Of a stretch of 64,000 nt of DNA, positions 35,250-45,800 are shown one piece after another. How positions within the stretch are numbered: the first letter of the stretch is position 1; each line of letters opens with the position of its first letter. Made by a program: the position numbers and the translations under genes. This DNA is from Streptomyces sp. LUP30 (GTDB lineage Bacteria > Actinomycetota > Actinomycetes > Streptomycetales > Streptomycetaceae): positions 69,182 to 133,181 of the forward strand of contig NZ_MJAJ01000001.1 in the NCBI RefSeq assembly GCF_001746365.1, written 5' to 3'. Under the pieces are notes generated by a model. The model was not told the origin of the DNA. It ran no database searches and worked only from the letters and a program-made list of their open reading frames with translations.

Positions 35250-35360
35250 TTATGCGGCTGGTGTCAGCGTAGTTGATGTTGTTTCGGACGCTGTCTCGTA
35301 AGTGATTGGGCTGCGTTGTCCGAGGCGGGAGGGACGGCGTCGGGTGTTGTAACGGTTAAC
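35250..35360 (-). mobile_element. IS3-family transposase C-terminal fragment
   Basis: Reads NRYNTRRRPSRLGQRSPITY then a Thr-rich end and stop at 35250, the closing YN-x-RR-x-S-x-LG-x-SP motif of IS3-family integrase domains. Confidence 0.65.
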
Positions 35361-35370
35361 AGGCCATTTC

Positions 35371-35567
35371 ATTTGGGGAGTCTGCGGTAACAGATGAGGG
35401 CAGCTGCCAGCGCGGTGAAAGCCAGAAAGTGGTCGGACTTGCGGTGCGACTCCCAAGGAGGGCGCAGTTCCATCGTGTCGAGGCTGCGCTGCGCGACGAC
35501 CCGCCACCCTGGGCCGCGCGGGCTCGCACCGGTTTCCCCGGTCTGGAGGACGACTCCGCACAAGCCG
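35371..35567 (-). mobile_element. IS5-family transposase C-terminal fragment
   Basis: Reads GWRVVAQRSLDTMELRPPWE, SHRKSDHFLAFTALAAALIC and YRRLPK with a stop at 35371, matching the end of IS5-type DDE transposases. The Glu-containing strand is poorly preserved. Confidence 0.6.
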
Positions 35568-36101
35568 TTACGTCGGTCGCCTCTCGAGCAGCTCGTTGAG
35601 GACCGACATCTTGTCGGGCCGTGCCTCCAGCAGGATGAGGCCGAGCACGGCAACCGGGTCGAGCGCGGGATCGCTGCGGGTGACGTATGTGTGGACAGTG
35701 CGGTCGGGCCGGGACGTCTCCCTGACATCAAGGATGGTCCGTTCTGCGGATGTTACGGAGAAGTGCAGCTTTCTGCGGAATCGAGCACGGCGGATGCGGT
35801 ACTCCAGTTCCCACAGCAGCACGGTGTTCCCATGACGCTCTCCCACCGGCTGTCCATGTGCCGACAGCAAGGGCTGCCCCTCATTGAAGTCGACGAGCAG
35901 ACGCGGGTCGTCGCCGACTCGGTCCGTGCTGCCCAGCACATGCTGACGACCAGGGCCGTCCTGCGCCGCGAACGCTCCGACGGGTTCGCCCTCCAGCTGG
36001 AAGAACGAACTGAACGTCCACATCATCGACTTGCCCGGTCGAAGCCCACCGCTCGTCGTCACCGGCGCCTCACCCAGTTCCTGAAAAGCACGTTTCCACA
36101 T
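35568..36101 (-). CDS. Hypothetical protein
   Basis: A 177-aa protein from ATG 36101. The sequence is beta-rich and basic: MWTFSSFFQLEGEPVGAFAA, NTVLLWELEYRIRRARFRRK, VTSAERTILDVRETSRPDRT and a C-terminal helix LGLILLEARPDKMSVLNELL. The layout resembles tubby/LURP-type beta barrels ending in a hydrophobic helix, but this is a guess from pattern only. Downstream is the IS5 fragment, upstream the capsid-protease-like ORF in the same direction. Confidence 0.5.
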   Translation of the reverse strand: MWKRAFQELGEAPVTTSGGLRPGKSMMWTFSSFFQLEGEPVGAFAAQDGPGRQHVLGSTDRVGDDPRLLVDFNEGQPLLSAHGQPVGERHGNTVLLWELEYRIRRARFRRKLHFSVTSAERTILDVRETSRPDRTVHTYVTRSDPALDPVAVLGLILLEARPDKMSVLNELLERRPT

Positions 36102-36138
36102 GGTCGCTGAGCCCCCATCGGCTGCTGGGACATGACAT

Positions 36139-37470
36139 TCACCAACGGAGACGTGAGCATTCCCGACGCGGTTCTTGATGTTGCTGCTGTGCCTCCCGTC
36201 GTGGCTGACGCGTGCGCGCACGGCGTCGCGCGTCACGCCGTGGAAGGTGCGGGTGGAGGTGAAGTGAGGAGCATCCGCAGGACACTGAATGAGCGGGGAG
36301 GACCGCTCTTCGGGCGGGTGTTTTTCGGGCGCCTTCCCTGGCCGCCGCGTCGGCCCTGTGGGCGGCTACTGGGTAGTCGGGTCCCTGGTAAGAACGTCCT
36401 GGTAGAGGCTCTCTGAGCGTGTGCCTTGGCCCCTCCCTTGCAGGCGCATCGCGACGTCCGGACGTGGCGTCCGGACGCTGTCCGGGCAGGTCAGCGGTGG
36501 TGTCCATCGAGCTCGCGGATGCCGTCCGGATGGCATCCGGACGGGCGTCCAGATCGTGTCGGGACGGATCGTCCATGACGGGGAGGAAGCCCGCGGCCGA
36601 GGCGGCGAGCGCCAGGTTCGACCGCTCGGCGACCGCGTGCAGCGCGGCCAGCAGCGGAGTCGAGTGGCCCGGCACGGGCACGGTCAGGACGGCCCGCAGC
36701 TGCCACGACCCATCACGGGCCTCCTTCAGATGGTAGGACGGCTGGCACGCCGCGAACACCGCCCGGTCCCAATCGCTGAGCCATGGAGCTGACGCCCCGC
36801 TGAACCACAGCCCCCGCTCGTTGAGGCCGACCGTGACGATCGCCCCGACGGTCCTGCTGTCGTCGAACTGGCAGGCAGCCGTCTCGCACTCGGCACCGTC
36901 CCGGTGATGACCCACGTTCATCGTCATCGCGCCGACCCGGGCGAATGTGCCGTCATCGAGCCCGGCGACGATCTCCAGGCGCGGCCCGTCGTCGCCGTCG
37001 AAGACGTCGCAGAAGCCCAGCATGTACGCGCCGGTCGTCGCCGGGTCGGCGTCGGGGTCGCGCCACAGGAACGCGCTGCCGAGCTTGTCCGGGTCCACGT
37101 CGCCGTTGTCGCCGGTGGCCCACTCCAGGACCCGGCTGCTGGCCTTGCTGCCGTCCCACTTCGCCTCGGCGTCGTCGTGCACCGGCAGGTCGACGTTCCC
37201 GGACATCGCGGCCGTCACCTCGTTGCCCTCGGGCAGGGTGGACGGGCCGCAGAACAGGCCGGGGGCGAGGCGGACGATCCGGCCGTCCTTCGCTGCGCCG
37301 TTGAGGTGCCCTCGGGCGGTGCTCATCGCCATGCCGAGCGCGTTGGAGACGTCCCGGGCGCCGACGGCGGCCGGCGAGGTGGACTGGCCGTACCGGGAGC
37401 TGCTGTCGCGGGTCGGCCCCGTGCCCTTCGACCGGCTGCGCGTCGCCTTCGGAGACGAGCACACCGACAT
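36139..37470 (-). pseudogene. HTH plus phage-capsid-protease-like protein, damaged ends
   Basis: The coding core starts with a winged HTH (AAVGARDVSNALGMAMSTAR, then GRIVRLAPGLF). The main part reads DLPVHDDAEAKWDGSKASSR, AFLWRDPDADPATTGAYMLG, GFCDVFDGDDGPRLEIVAG, GLWFSGASAPWLSDWDRAV and LRAVLTVPVPGHSTPLLAAL. The WDG-A-RVLEWA and YMLGF-DVxDG pattern is that of actinophage prohead protease or capsid-associated proteins. The 5' end is cut by an IS30 fragment and the last 120 codons look out of frame. I infer a relic of a prophage-like or capsid-derived gene. Confidence 0.45.
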
Positions 37471-37472
37471 AC

Positions 37473-37580
37473 CTGGAGAGATAGTAGGTGCTCGTTGAGA
37501 GCTTCGGCGGGTGTCTTCCATCCGAGGGTTTTGCGGGGCGGCTGCTCCAAGCCGGTCGTCGCGGTGCTACCGCGCGGCGT
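37473..37580 (-). mobile_element. IS30-family transposase C-terminal fragment
   Basis: Reads PPRKTLGWKTPAEALNEHLL, the closing RK-x-L-x-W-x-TP-x-E motif of IS30 transposases, directly joined to the start of the capsid-protease-like ORF. Confidence 0.75.
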
Positions 37581-38085
37581 CATCACCTGCTCCGCGTACA
37601 GACCGAGGAAACGGGCGAGCACCGCCGAGTGAAAGGTCGGTAGCTGCGGGGTGTCCTTCTTGTTCCACCCGGTCTTCGCCGCGGCGACGTCACGTTCCAG
37701 GCGGGTGCGTTCTTGGAGGTGGCCGTGGGCCGCTTCTCGCCCTCGATTGACTCGCGGCCATGGGCGTTCGGGTCATGGGTCCGCGACTCTGCGGGATCAG
37801 CTCGCAGACGCGGCGCGTTCGGCGAAAAAGGCCGGCAAGAAGTGATCTCGGACGCTGCCCGGTACCAAACCGCCGTTCCGCGGCCCACGCACGGGGAGCC
37901 GAGCGGTCCCGGGGCAGGGGCAGCTGAGGCCGAGCGCAATCAGTGCGGTGGTCCAGTCGGAGACGATCGCCTGTCGTGCCTGTGCGAGGGTGACCTTCCC
38001 GGGTCGCTGTCACGTTGTTGGGTGTAGCGCTGCCCAAGGAAATAGGGCCGCGCGGCCGTTGGCGAGGCACCGATAACCTGCGCGA
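37581..38085. other. Intergenic region, no gene recognised
   Basis: About 500 bases. A plus-strand frame ending DQLADAARSAKKAGKK at about 37,845 has a plausible basic C-terminus but no start or motif. The last 80 bases lead into the ADP-ribosylglycohydrolase gene and would hold its promoter. Confidence 0.35.
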
Positions 38086-39024
38086 ATGAAGCGGATTCAG
38101 CGGGCCGCCGGCGCGGTCGTCGGCTCAGCCGTGGGTGACGCCTTGGGCGGCCCCTTCGAGTTCGGTCCCCAGGGCGCATTCTCTGCACGGTTTCCCGCGC
38201 CTGGTGCCGGTGGCGAGATGCGCGGAGGCGGCGGCTGGGACCCCGGCGACGCCACTGACGACACGCAGATGGCCGTCTTGGTCGCGGAATCGCTGCTGGA
38301 GCGGGGCGGACTGGACCTGCCGGATATTTTCGCCCGCTTCCAGCGGTGGGCGGCATCAGAGCCGAAGGACATCGGCTTGCAGACCGAAGACGTCCTGACC
38401 AACGGCATGCCCTGGGACCTCGCCGCCGCGATCCACTTCCAGGTCAACCAACGAGCGGCGGGAAACGGCTCCTTGATGCGGGCGTCGACCTCCGCAGTCC
38501 ACTTCGCGGCCGCCGGCCAAGAAGCCACCATGGACGCGGCCCGCCGTATCGCTGCCCTCACCCACGGGGACCGCGCGGCATGGGAAGGCACCGCGATCTT
38601 CCACGAACTCATCCGCGTCACGTTCGAGGACACCGACCCCCTCACCGCGCTCCCGGACATCCTGGCCCTTGTCCACCCCGACCACCGAGGCCGCTACGCC
38701 ACCGTCCTCGCGCCCGACTGGCACCCCGATCAGGCGACCGAGTTCAACGGTGCCGTCTGGCCCTGCCTGGGCTCCGCCGTCTGGGCCCTGCGCACCACCA
38801 CCAGCTTCGAAGACGCGCTACGCGCGGCGATCGACCTCGGTGGTGACACGGACACCGTCGCCGCAGTGACCGGAGGCCTCGCGGGGGCGTACTACGGGCT
38901 GGACGCAATCCCAACCCACTGGACCCAGCCACTCCATGTCCCCCTCCCCGGCTTCGACGGACGAGTGCTGCACGTCGCAGATCTCCTCCACCTTGCACAC
39001 CACCTCACAGAAGGGCTGCAATGA
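38086..39024 (+). CDS. ADP-ribosylglycohydrolase-family protein
   Basis: A 312-aa DraG/ARH-fold hydrolase that removes ADP-ribose from proteins or small molecules. Metal-binding motifs are present: GSAVGDALGGPFEF at the N-terminus, GDATDDTQM (about 62-70), AGNGSLMRAS and DLGGDTDTVAAVTGGLAG near the C-terminus. The order and length match the family. It is complete, with ATG 38086 at the start of homology. No ADP-ribosyltransferase partner lies in the window. It may be stranded from a toxin or NAD-related module. Confidence 0.9.
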   Translation: MKRIQRAAGAVVGSAVGDALGGPFEFGPQGAFSARFPAPGAGGEMRGGGGWDPGDATDDTQMAVLVAESLLERGGLDLPDIFARFQRWAASEPKDIGLQTEDVLTNGMPWDLAAAIHFQVNQRAAGNGSLMRASTSAVHFAAAGQEATMDAARRIAALTHGDRAAWEGTAIFHELIRVTFEDTDPLTALPDILALVHPDHRGRYATVLAPDWHPDQATEFNGAVWPCLGSAVWALRTTTSFEDALRAAIDLGGDTDTVAAVTGGLAGAYYGLDAIPTHWTQPLHVPLPGFDGRVLHVADLLHLAHHLTEGLQ

Positions 39025-39271
39025 GACAGACGCGGTAGCCCACATAAACGGGAAACTGGTGGTGTGGGAAGAGGGCCGGCTGGCTTTCGAGCGACTCCAG
39101 CAACGCCTGCCACGGCGCGGCGGCGGCCGCCGCGCGGTGACCCGCCCACGCCTCACGAGCCGATGGGTCTCCGCTCCATCGCACCGAAGGAGCAGCGTCC
39201 ATACTCACACCCCCTGCTCAACAGGCAGCTTCCATGGGCCCGAGGGAGCACGGGCCTGTTGTCCGACCGAC

Positions 39272-39635
39272 ATGTTCTCCGTGAACTTGCTTCCTGAGGA
39301 CGTGTCCGACCGCCACGCCTTCACCATGACCGTCGAGTACCGCGGGTTCGGACGCTACGGGGTTTTCCGCGACGAACTGTGCTCCCTCAGTGCCGACGGT
39401 GAATGGTCCTGGGAGTACGCGTGGCCCGGCGGCGATCGCGAGCTGGCCACCGACGCCGAATGGGACGACTACCACGCAGGTCGTGACGCCTGGATCGCCT
39501 ACCATCGCTTCAATCTTGAGACCGCGCCGGCCTGGCGAGCAGGCTGCTCCACACGTTCGGGTCATGAGCACCACCGCCACGCAGACGCTCACCAACTTCG
39601 TCGCGGAGCAGGAGCAGCCCAGCCGAGCGAGCTGA
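39272..39635 (+). pseudogene. Hypothetical protein, one frameshift
   Basis: From ATG 39272: SDRHAFTMTVEYRGFGRYGV, LSADGEWSWEYAWPG and DAWIAYHRFNLETA, then the family-like C-terminus continues in another frame (EQAAPHVRVMSTTATQTLTN) to a stop at 39633. Rejoined, it is about 120 aa and similar in plan to small Streptomyces proteins of unknown function. Confidence 0.45.
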
Positions 39636-39789
39636 GATGGGGCGTCGGAGCCGAGTATTCATCTGCCTCCAGACGGGCTTGCTTTGGGAGTTCGGCTGTC
39701 CTCGCGGGGCGGAGCCGGCCTAGGCTCGGCGTGGGGATCCCGTCGCGCTCGCCTGTGCCGTCGTCGGTGTCACCGTCCTGCTGTACGGG

Positions 39790-40512
39790 GTGCCCGTCGT
39801 GCGCGACCGTCTGCGCGCGCGGCTCCGTTCCGCACTCGTCGACCCCTACCGCGCGGCCGCCGGTCGCTGCTTGACCGAGGACGACATCCAGGCGGCCGCC
39901 GCCCGGCTCCTGCTGGACGGCCTGGTCACCATCAACCATCGCGGCAATCTGGCACTGACCGGGACCGGCGCGGACGTGGCGCGTACCGCCAGGCACCCGC
40001 TACCGGACGCCCTGCTCGCTGCGCTGCGCCGGCGTTCCGCCGCCACGACGCTGGGCATCATCGCCTCCCGCGACCCCGTCTTTCGCGCCGCCCACGCCAA
40101 GTTCCACGGCGCGTCGCGCGCCCGACGGGCGCACACCGCCGGCGGTTGTCTGGCGGCCGCCGGGGGGCTGCTTCTTACCGGGGAGCTCGCCTTCGTGGGC
40201 GCGGCGCTGTTCGACCGTCTGCCCCAGGGGCCCGCGCAGTGGGCCGCGACTGCGGTCACCGGCCTCGCCTCGCTGGCCCAGTTCGGCTTCCTGGCGCGCT
40301 ACGGAGGCACGCACGGCGTAGGCGGCCACCGCGTCGCGGCCGCTGAACCCTACGCCCCGCCCGCCCTGCATCCGGCTCTCGTGGAACTGTCCGAGAAGGC
40401 CCCGGAGGCCGCGGCCCGGCTGCGTTCAGGACGGCTGCGCACGACCCGTCGCCGCAACCGAGGACGCCGACGACGCCGCGGGCGCGGAACGGTCGCCGCG
40501 CGGTTGGACTAG
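39790..40512 (+). CDS. Membrane protein, TIGR04222-like, probably 5' truncated
   Basis: A 240-aa product from GTG 39790. Upstream codons in frame encode another hydrophobic stretch (VALACAVVGVTVLLYGVPVV) with a stop just before it and no start codon, so the natural N-terminus seems lost. Seen: EDDIQAAAARLLLDGLVTIN, a wH-like segment, then hydrophobic helices near residues 116-140 and 150-170, and an Arg-rich tail. The DPYRAA and LLLDGL pattern recalls TIGR04222 membrane proteins of actinobacteria. Role unknown. Confidence 0.5.
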   Translation: MPVVRDRLRARLRSALVDPYRAAAGRCLTEDDIQAAAARLLLDGLVTINHRGNLALTGTGADVARTARHPLPDALLAALRRRSAATTLGIIASRDPVFRAAHAKFHGASRARRAHTAGGCLAAAGGLLLTGELAFVGAALFDRLPQGPAQWAATAVTGLASLAQFGFLARYGGTHGVGGHRVAAAEPYAPPALHPALVELSEKAPEAAARLRSGRLRTTRRRNRGRRRRRGRGTVAARLD

Positions 40513-40549
40513 GAGTTCGGCCGTCGGGAGGTCACCGGGGCGGCCGCGC

Positions 40550-42143
40550 TCACGGCCCCTGGCCGCCCGAGCCGATGCCGGCCAGGAGGGAACGCAGCAG
40601 TGCCGAGTCCGGGGTGTCGGCGACGGCCGCGTCGAGGGCGTCGTCCATGCCCTGCTCCCACTCCTCGGGCAGAGCGAGCCCGGGCCGGCCCGACCAGCCC
40701 ATGTCGGGGGTGGCTCGCCCGGCCTCGACGAGACGCAGGTGGACCAGACCCGCGAGGCCGTCGAAGACCCGAGGCCGCATGAAGTTGCGGGCGGACGCCC
40801 CGGTCAGGCGTGCCGCCTGGTGGTGCTTGGGCATGCGGTCGGCGATCTCCGTCCACAGCAGGCCGCGGTCGAAGGCGTCCAGTACGGCCTCCAGCCCGGG
40901 CAGCGCATCATCCTCGACGGGCCCGGCCGGTGCGTCGTCGTGGGCGCCGGCCGTCGAGCGTAGCGCCCTGGCCACGGCGACCTGCAACGGCCGGGCCCAC
41001 CCCTCCGCATCGACGACAGCGCGGGCCATGACGAGGTCGTCCCAGCCCAAGCGGTGTAGCCCAGCCGTTTCAGCGGCCAGCGTGCACGCCTCCAGCGCCG
41101 TGAACGTCTCCTCCACGTTGCGCAGCAGGGTGAGCGAGGACCGCTTGTCGTCCAGCTCACCGGCCCGGCCGTCCTCGGCCCACGCCTCGATCAGTGCGAC
41201 ACGTTCGGTGATCGGAGGGTGGGAGTCGTACGCGTGCGGGCGCGGCGGGCGTCGTCCGGTCGACAGTTCGGCGATGCTCTCGGATGATCGGGCGTCGATC
41301 ATTCGGCGGAACCCGCCGTACACCTCTCCCTGCTGCGGCAGGGCACCATTCGCCCATGCCGACGTAGGCCGTCAGGTAGTGCTCGTGGGCCGCGTCGAGC
41401 ACCGGGAGGGCGCGCAATGCGGCTGCGGTGGCGTCCCGCCCCGCGTGCCGGACGGCTGTCCGGTCGGCGGCGAGTTCCTGCTCACGTCCCACGGCCTGCG
41501 AGGTGCGCAGGAACAGGAGCGCGTAGTTGACATACAGCATGCCCACGGCCCGGTGGAACCAGATGTCATTCCGCCCGAACACGTCCACCGTGTGCAGCAC
41601 GGCCGCCCGACCTCGCATGACCACGCCGCCGAGCCGGGTGTCGAGGTGGGCATAGTGCCCGAACTCGTGGGCGATCACAGAGCGCAACTGGGGGACCGTC
41701 GTACCCACGAGCAACGGCAGACCGATGTACATGCGGCGGCGACCGGGCAACAGGCCCAGCAGGCGGCTCTGTTCGGCCACGGCGGCGTTCACCCGCGCCT
41801 CGAGGTACAGCTCGTCCGGTGGCCGTTCCCTGGTCGCCTCGGCGGCGGCCCGAACCAGTCCCCACAACTCGGGCTGTTCGTCGGGGTCCACCGCGAGCGC
41901 GTGCCGCTCCGGCTGAAGACGCCCCGCCTTCAGGAAGGCGAGCATGCCCTGCAGGATCGCCAGGGCCAACACCACGGTGACGGTCAGGAGCGCCCCCTCA
42001 GCCCACGCCGCCCGATCGACGAACACCCGGGTCACTATCAGCCAGTCCAGCGCCCCCATGGCCGCCAGCAACACGAAGCCCATCAAGAAGAACCCGGCCA
42101 GCAACACGAACGCGCGTAGCACGCGCAACCGGAATCTCAACAC
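40550..42143 (-). pseudogene. M48-family zinc metalloprotease, one frameshift
   Basis: GTG 42143 follows a GGGGGG run and opens LRFRLRVLRAFVLLAGFFLM and a second helix (LLTVTVVLALAILQGML). The zinc site HEFGHY and the third ligand in REQELAADRTAVR identify an M48 peptidase (HtpX/Ste24-like) with its active site on the cytoplasmic face. Near 41,350 the frame changes; the second frame continues ALPQQGEVYGGFRRMIDAR to the end at 40550. One or two bases would restore a protein of about 530 aa. Could be a recent mutation or a sequencing slip. Confidence 0.75.
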
Positions 42144-42539
42144 AGTCCCCCCGCGGCAGTTCCCCGAACCCGCCGGCCCCATGGGCCCGACGCCGCGCGG
42201 ATTGTATCGCCGGGCAGGAAGCTGGCCACCGCCCCCCTCACCCTTCACGGCTTCGTACGTGGCTCGACGTCACCCCCAAGCTGTGACTGCGGGCCGCCGA
42301 GCCCGTCACCCGTTCGACGTGCCCCGCCGGTAGGGGCTGTCGACACCCGCGGCGGCCGGTCTGGGGGCGCGGCCGGGCCAGCATCCGGCGAGGCACAGGT
42401 TGTGGCCGGCGCCCAGGGCACCGTGCGGGCGCCGGTCGAGGCCGAGCGCCGTCGGTTCGTGGTGGAAGAGCAGGAGCGGGTCCGCCGTGCGGAGGAGTCC
42501 CGTATCCACTGGGAGAAAGCGCGCCCGCGTTGGGCGGAA
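42144..42539. other. Intergenic region, no gene recognised
   Basis: About 400 bases upstream of the protease. Minus-strand frames in the right part may be continuing IS5 debris out of frame, but no motif is clear enough to call. Confidence 0.3.
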
Positions 42540-42725
42540 GACGATGCACCTCGGGCGCGGGAAAAGGGCAGGTCCGTCCACGGCGTCCCGGTGCGGCACT
42601 TGAACGCGATGGCGTCGATCACCTGGCGGTGATCACGCCGCCGCCCTCACCGCTTCGACGTCCGGTCCGGCAGCAGCGGCTCGATACGTGCCCACTGGGC
42701 GTCAGTCGACGACACACATCAACCA
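42540..42725 (-). mobile_element. IS5-family transposase N-terminal fragment
   Basis: Reads TDAQWARIEPLLPDRTSKR, a stop where GGRW is expected, then [18 protein letters not shown], the N-terminal DUF4096 segment of IS5 transposases. It is a different copy from the fragment at 34021. Confidence 0.7.
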
Positions 42726-42888
42726 ACGATCCGATGATCCCGGTAGAACGCAGACTTCGCCTGCGTCGTCACTGTGCCCGGTCCATGCCCTTCCGCCAGC
42801 AGCGCCTCCACTCGCCGAGGCAGCCGGCCGCCGCGACCGGGAGAATCAGCGCCGCCCGGCGTGGATCCGCCAACAGGGACGTGGCATG

Positions 42889-45800
42889 TCAGCGCGGGTC
42901 AGTGTGAGGGAAGCCGCCGAATCCACCGCCGAACCCGCCACCGTGGTGGCCCGGCCCATGGGGGTGGTGGCCGTCGTGGTCGCCATCCCCGCCATGGTCG
43001 CCGCCCGGGCCGCCCGGGCCGCCCGGTCTCCCTGCGAAGGTGACCGTGTCGCAGTAGATCACCGGCCCGGGTGTCGTGGGTGGGGTGGGGCTGTCGGAAG
43101 GGATGCCCTCGGTTTCGAGGACCACCAGGCGCAGAGGGCCGCGATGCCCGCGCGGTATCGGGAGCTGGCCCGTGAAGAAGGGGGTTCGGGAGGACTCCGC
43201 GTCGACGGAGGTGAGTTGGACGGTGGTGTCTTCGAGGGTCACCCAGCCGAGGTCATCGTCGTCGACCAGGCTGTTCCGGCGCTGCAGCGTGGCGGTGATC
43301 CGCGGCGGCGGGGAGTCGGAGGGGTCCCAGGAGGGCCCGGTGACGCTGACCGACAGCGGATCGCCTGACGTGACCCTCAATTCGCGGTCGGGCAGGGTGC
43401 GCACCAGGTCGGCGAGCACGACCTCCTTGGAGATCTCCGCTCCGGGGACGGAATCCGGCTGGTAGCGGACCAGAGCGAGCCGGACGAAGGGCAGGCATGC
43501 GTCCCCGGTATCCAGGTCCAGGTCGAAGAACCAGCGGCCGGCCTTGTTCTCGTCCTCGCTCTCTTCTTCGCCGGGCTTCGGAGTGTCAGCTTCGAACTGC
43601 GGGCTGAAGCCGACGACCGTGACCGGTAGGGGGGTCCCCGACGGAGTGGGGAGGAGGAGCGGGCCGGACCGTCGCACCGCGTTGGTGAAAATCTCCGGGG
43701 TCGGGGCGAAGACCGGCGCGGACCGGTGGATGGGGTCGCGGCCCATCAGCGTGACCAGGGAGTCCCGCGCGGACTTGGGGTCGCCTCCCGGCGGTTCGCC
43801 GATGACGACGCCGAGCAGTTCGCCGTCTCCGGACGAGAACCAGGGACGGTCCACGTACACCCGGATTCCGCGGCCGCGCCGCTGGTGGACGATGGGGCCG
43901 GGCGGCCCGCCGACGTGCTCCAGGGTGAGCGTGGGCACGCAGTACAGCAGTCGCGGAGCCATAGGGGACTCACTGCTCAGCACCGAGTACTCTTGCGCCT
44001 CTCCCTCTACGGTCAGCACGTTGTTGCCGGGCGTGGCGAACTGTGGCGGGAAGTAGTCGGCGAACTTGCTGCCGGCCACCGGGTGGTAGCGCACCGTCCG
44101 ATGTTTGGTGTCGCCGAACTCGTGCTTCGCGGGGACGGGCGGGAGCGGGTATGGCTTGTCGCCCCGGTTGCCCTGAGGGTTGTCCGGGGTCGGGGGGCTG
44201 CCCGGGTGTGCCGCCGCGGCCGCGGCCTCCGCCTTCGCCTTGTCCTCGGCCGCCTGGGTGCTGAAGCTCAGGACGCCGTTCTGGAGGAGGTAGGGTTCGG
44301 TCCCCGGGACGCCCTTCCGGCTCGCCCTCGCCGTCAGCAGGTCGAAGACCGGGGCGGTCATCTCACGGCTCTCGCGGCCCCCGGCGCCGTCCGTCACCTC
44401 GGTCCACTCGGCGATCAGGTCGATCCGGTCCGTACTGTCCTCGTCCAGTGCGACGGAACCGGCGAGATGCTGGGCAGTCGCCCCGTGTGCACGCGGGGTC
44501 TCCGGGTTCGTCAGTGTCAACACCGGCGATCTGAGCGGCTGTTGGACCGCGTGGACGAGGCTCAGTTCCTGCCAGGGGGTGAACATCCAGTGCCGGCTGG
44601 CTGCGGCCAGTGCCAGCGTGTCGTCGGTTCTCCGTGCCTCCGCCGCACGTCTCGCAGTCGCGTCCCCCTCCGTCTCCGACGCGAGCCTCGGTGCCGACTC
44701 CTGCTGCGCACGGCACCACCCGGCCATGCCCATGACTTTCTCGTCGAAGTCGATCCTGGAGCACACCCGGACGGTCGCCACGGCGCCCTTCGGCAGGGAG
44801 ACGGTCAGCACGCGGGACGCCTCGTCGAAGCGCGGCGGCGCCGTGCCTTCGGTTAGCCGCAACCTCAGGGATTGCGGCCGGTGCCAGGCCTCGCCGTCCC
44901 AGGGGACCGGGAAGGGCTCCCCGGCGGGCATCCCAGGAAGGTCCAGGAACACAGCTCCCGTGGACAACGGGTCAGGAAGATAAGGGAGTTCGACCTGCTC
45001 GCCCGTGTGCAGAACGGTGTTCGCCGGGTTCTTGGGGTCCGCCGCCGGCGACTTGATCGTCTCGACCTGGATGTCCGGCTGGGACGGGGAGGTGTCGCTC
45101 AGCGAGCCGCGCTCCCGTACGGCCAGGTCGTACACCGCGTTCTGGACGTTGCTGTCCGTGGAGCCGATGGCATCGTCCAGCAGGCCGTGCCACTCGATGC
45201 ACCGCAGTGACGCCTTCGGTGCCACCACATGGCGTTCGTCCGTGCCCCGATACGGGAGGTGTCCTTCCGCGGTGACCAGTGACGACCGGTTGAAGTCCGC
45301 GGCGTACTGCTCAGCCGTCCGGCCGGCTCCGGTACGCGCCACGGTCCCGGTTCCAGGGCCGGAACCGGTGCCGCAGTCGACGGCGAAGCCTCTGTTGCGG
45401 CCGAGTTCGGTGAGGGATGTGCAGCCGGGGATGCCGTCGGCATCGCTGCCCGTGAAGCCCTGGGCGCGTTGCTCCTCCGCGTAGGCGGTGCTCGTCTCGT
45501 TGCCGAAGATTCCGTCCGCGCCGTGAGGGAGAGAGCGGCCGTTGTCCAGGAGAGCCTGCTGGACGATGCGCACCTCGTCGTTGGTCTGACCGAAGTGGAC
45601 ATTGGCCAGGTGGATCGTGACGTGTGTTCCGGTTCCGGCCGGGGGTGGTCCGGCCCCCGGGCTGCTCCGGATGACCATCCGGAAGGGCGATGTGCCTTCC
45701 CCGAACGGAAATCTGGGCACCACGGCGGGCGCCAGGACGGACTCGAACCTCTGAAAGGTCAGCAGCCCGGCTTCGTCGGGGAGCATCAGGGCTTTCCTGT

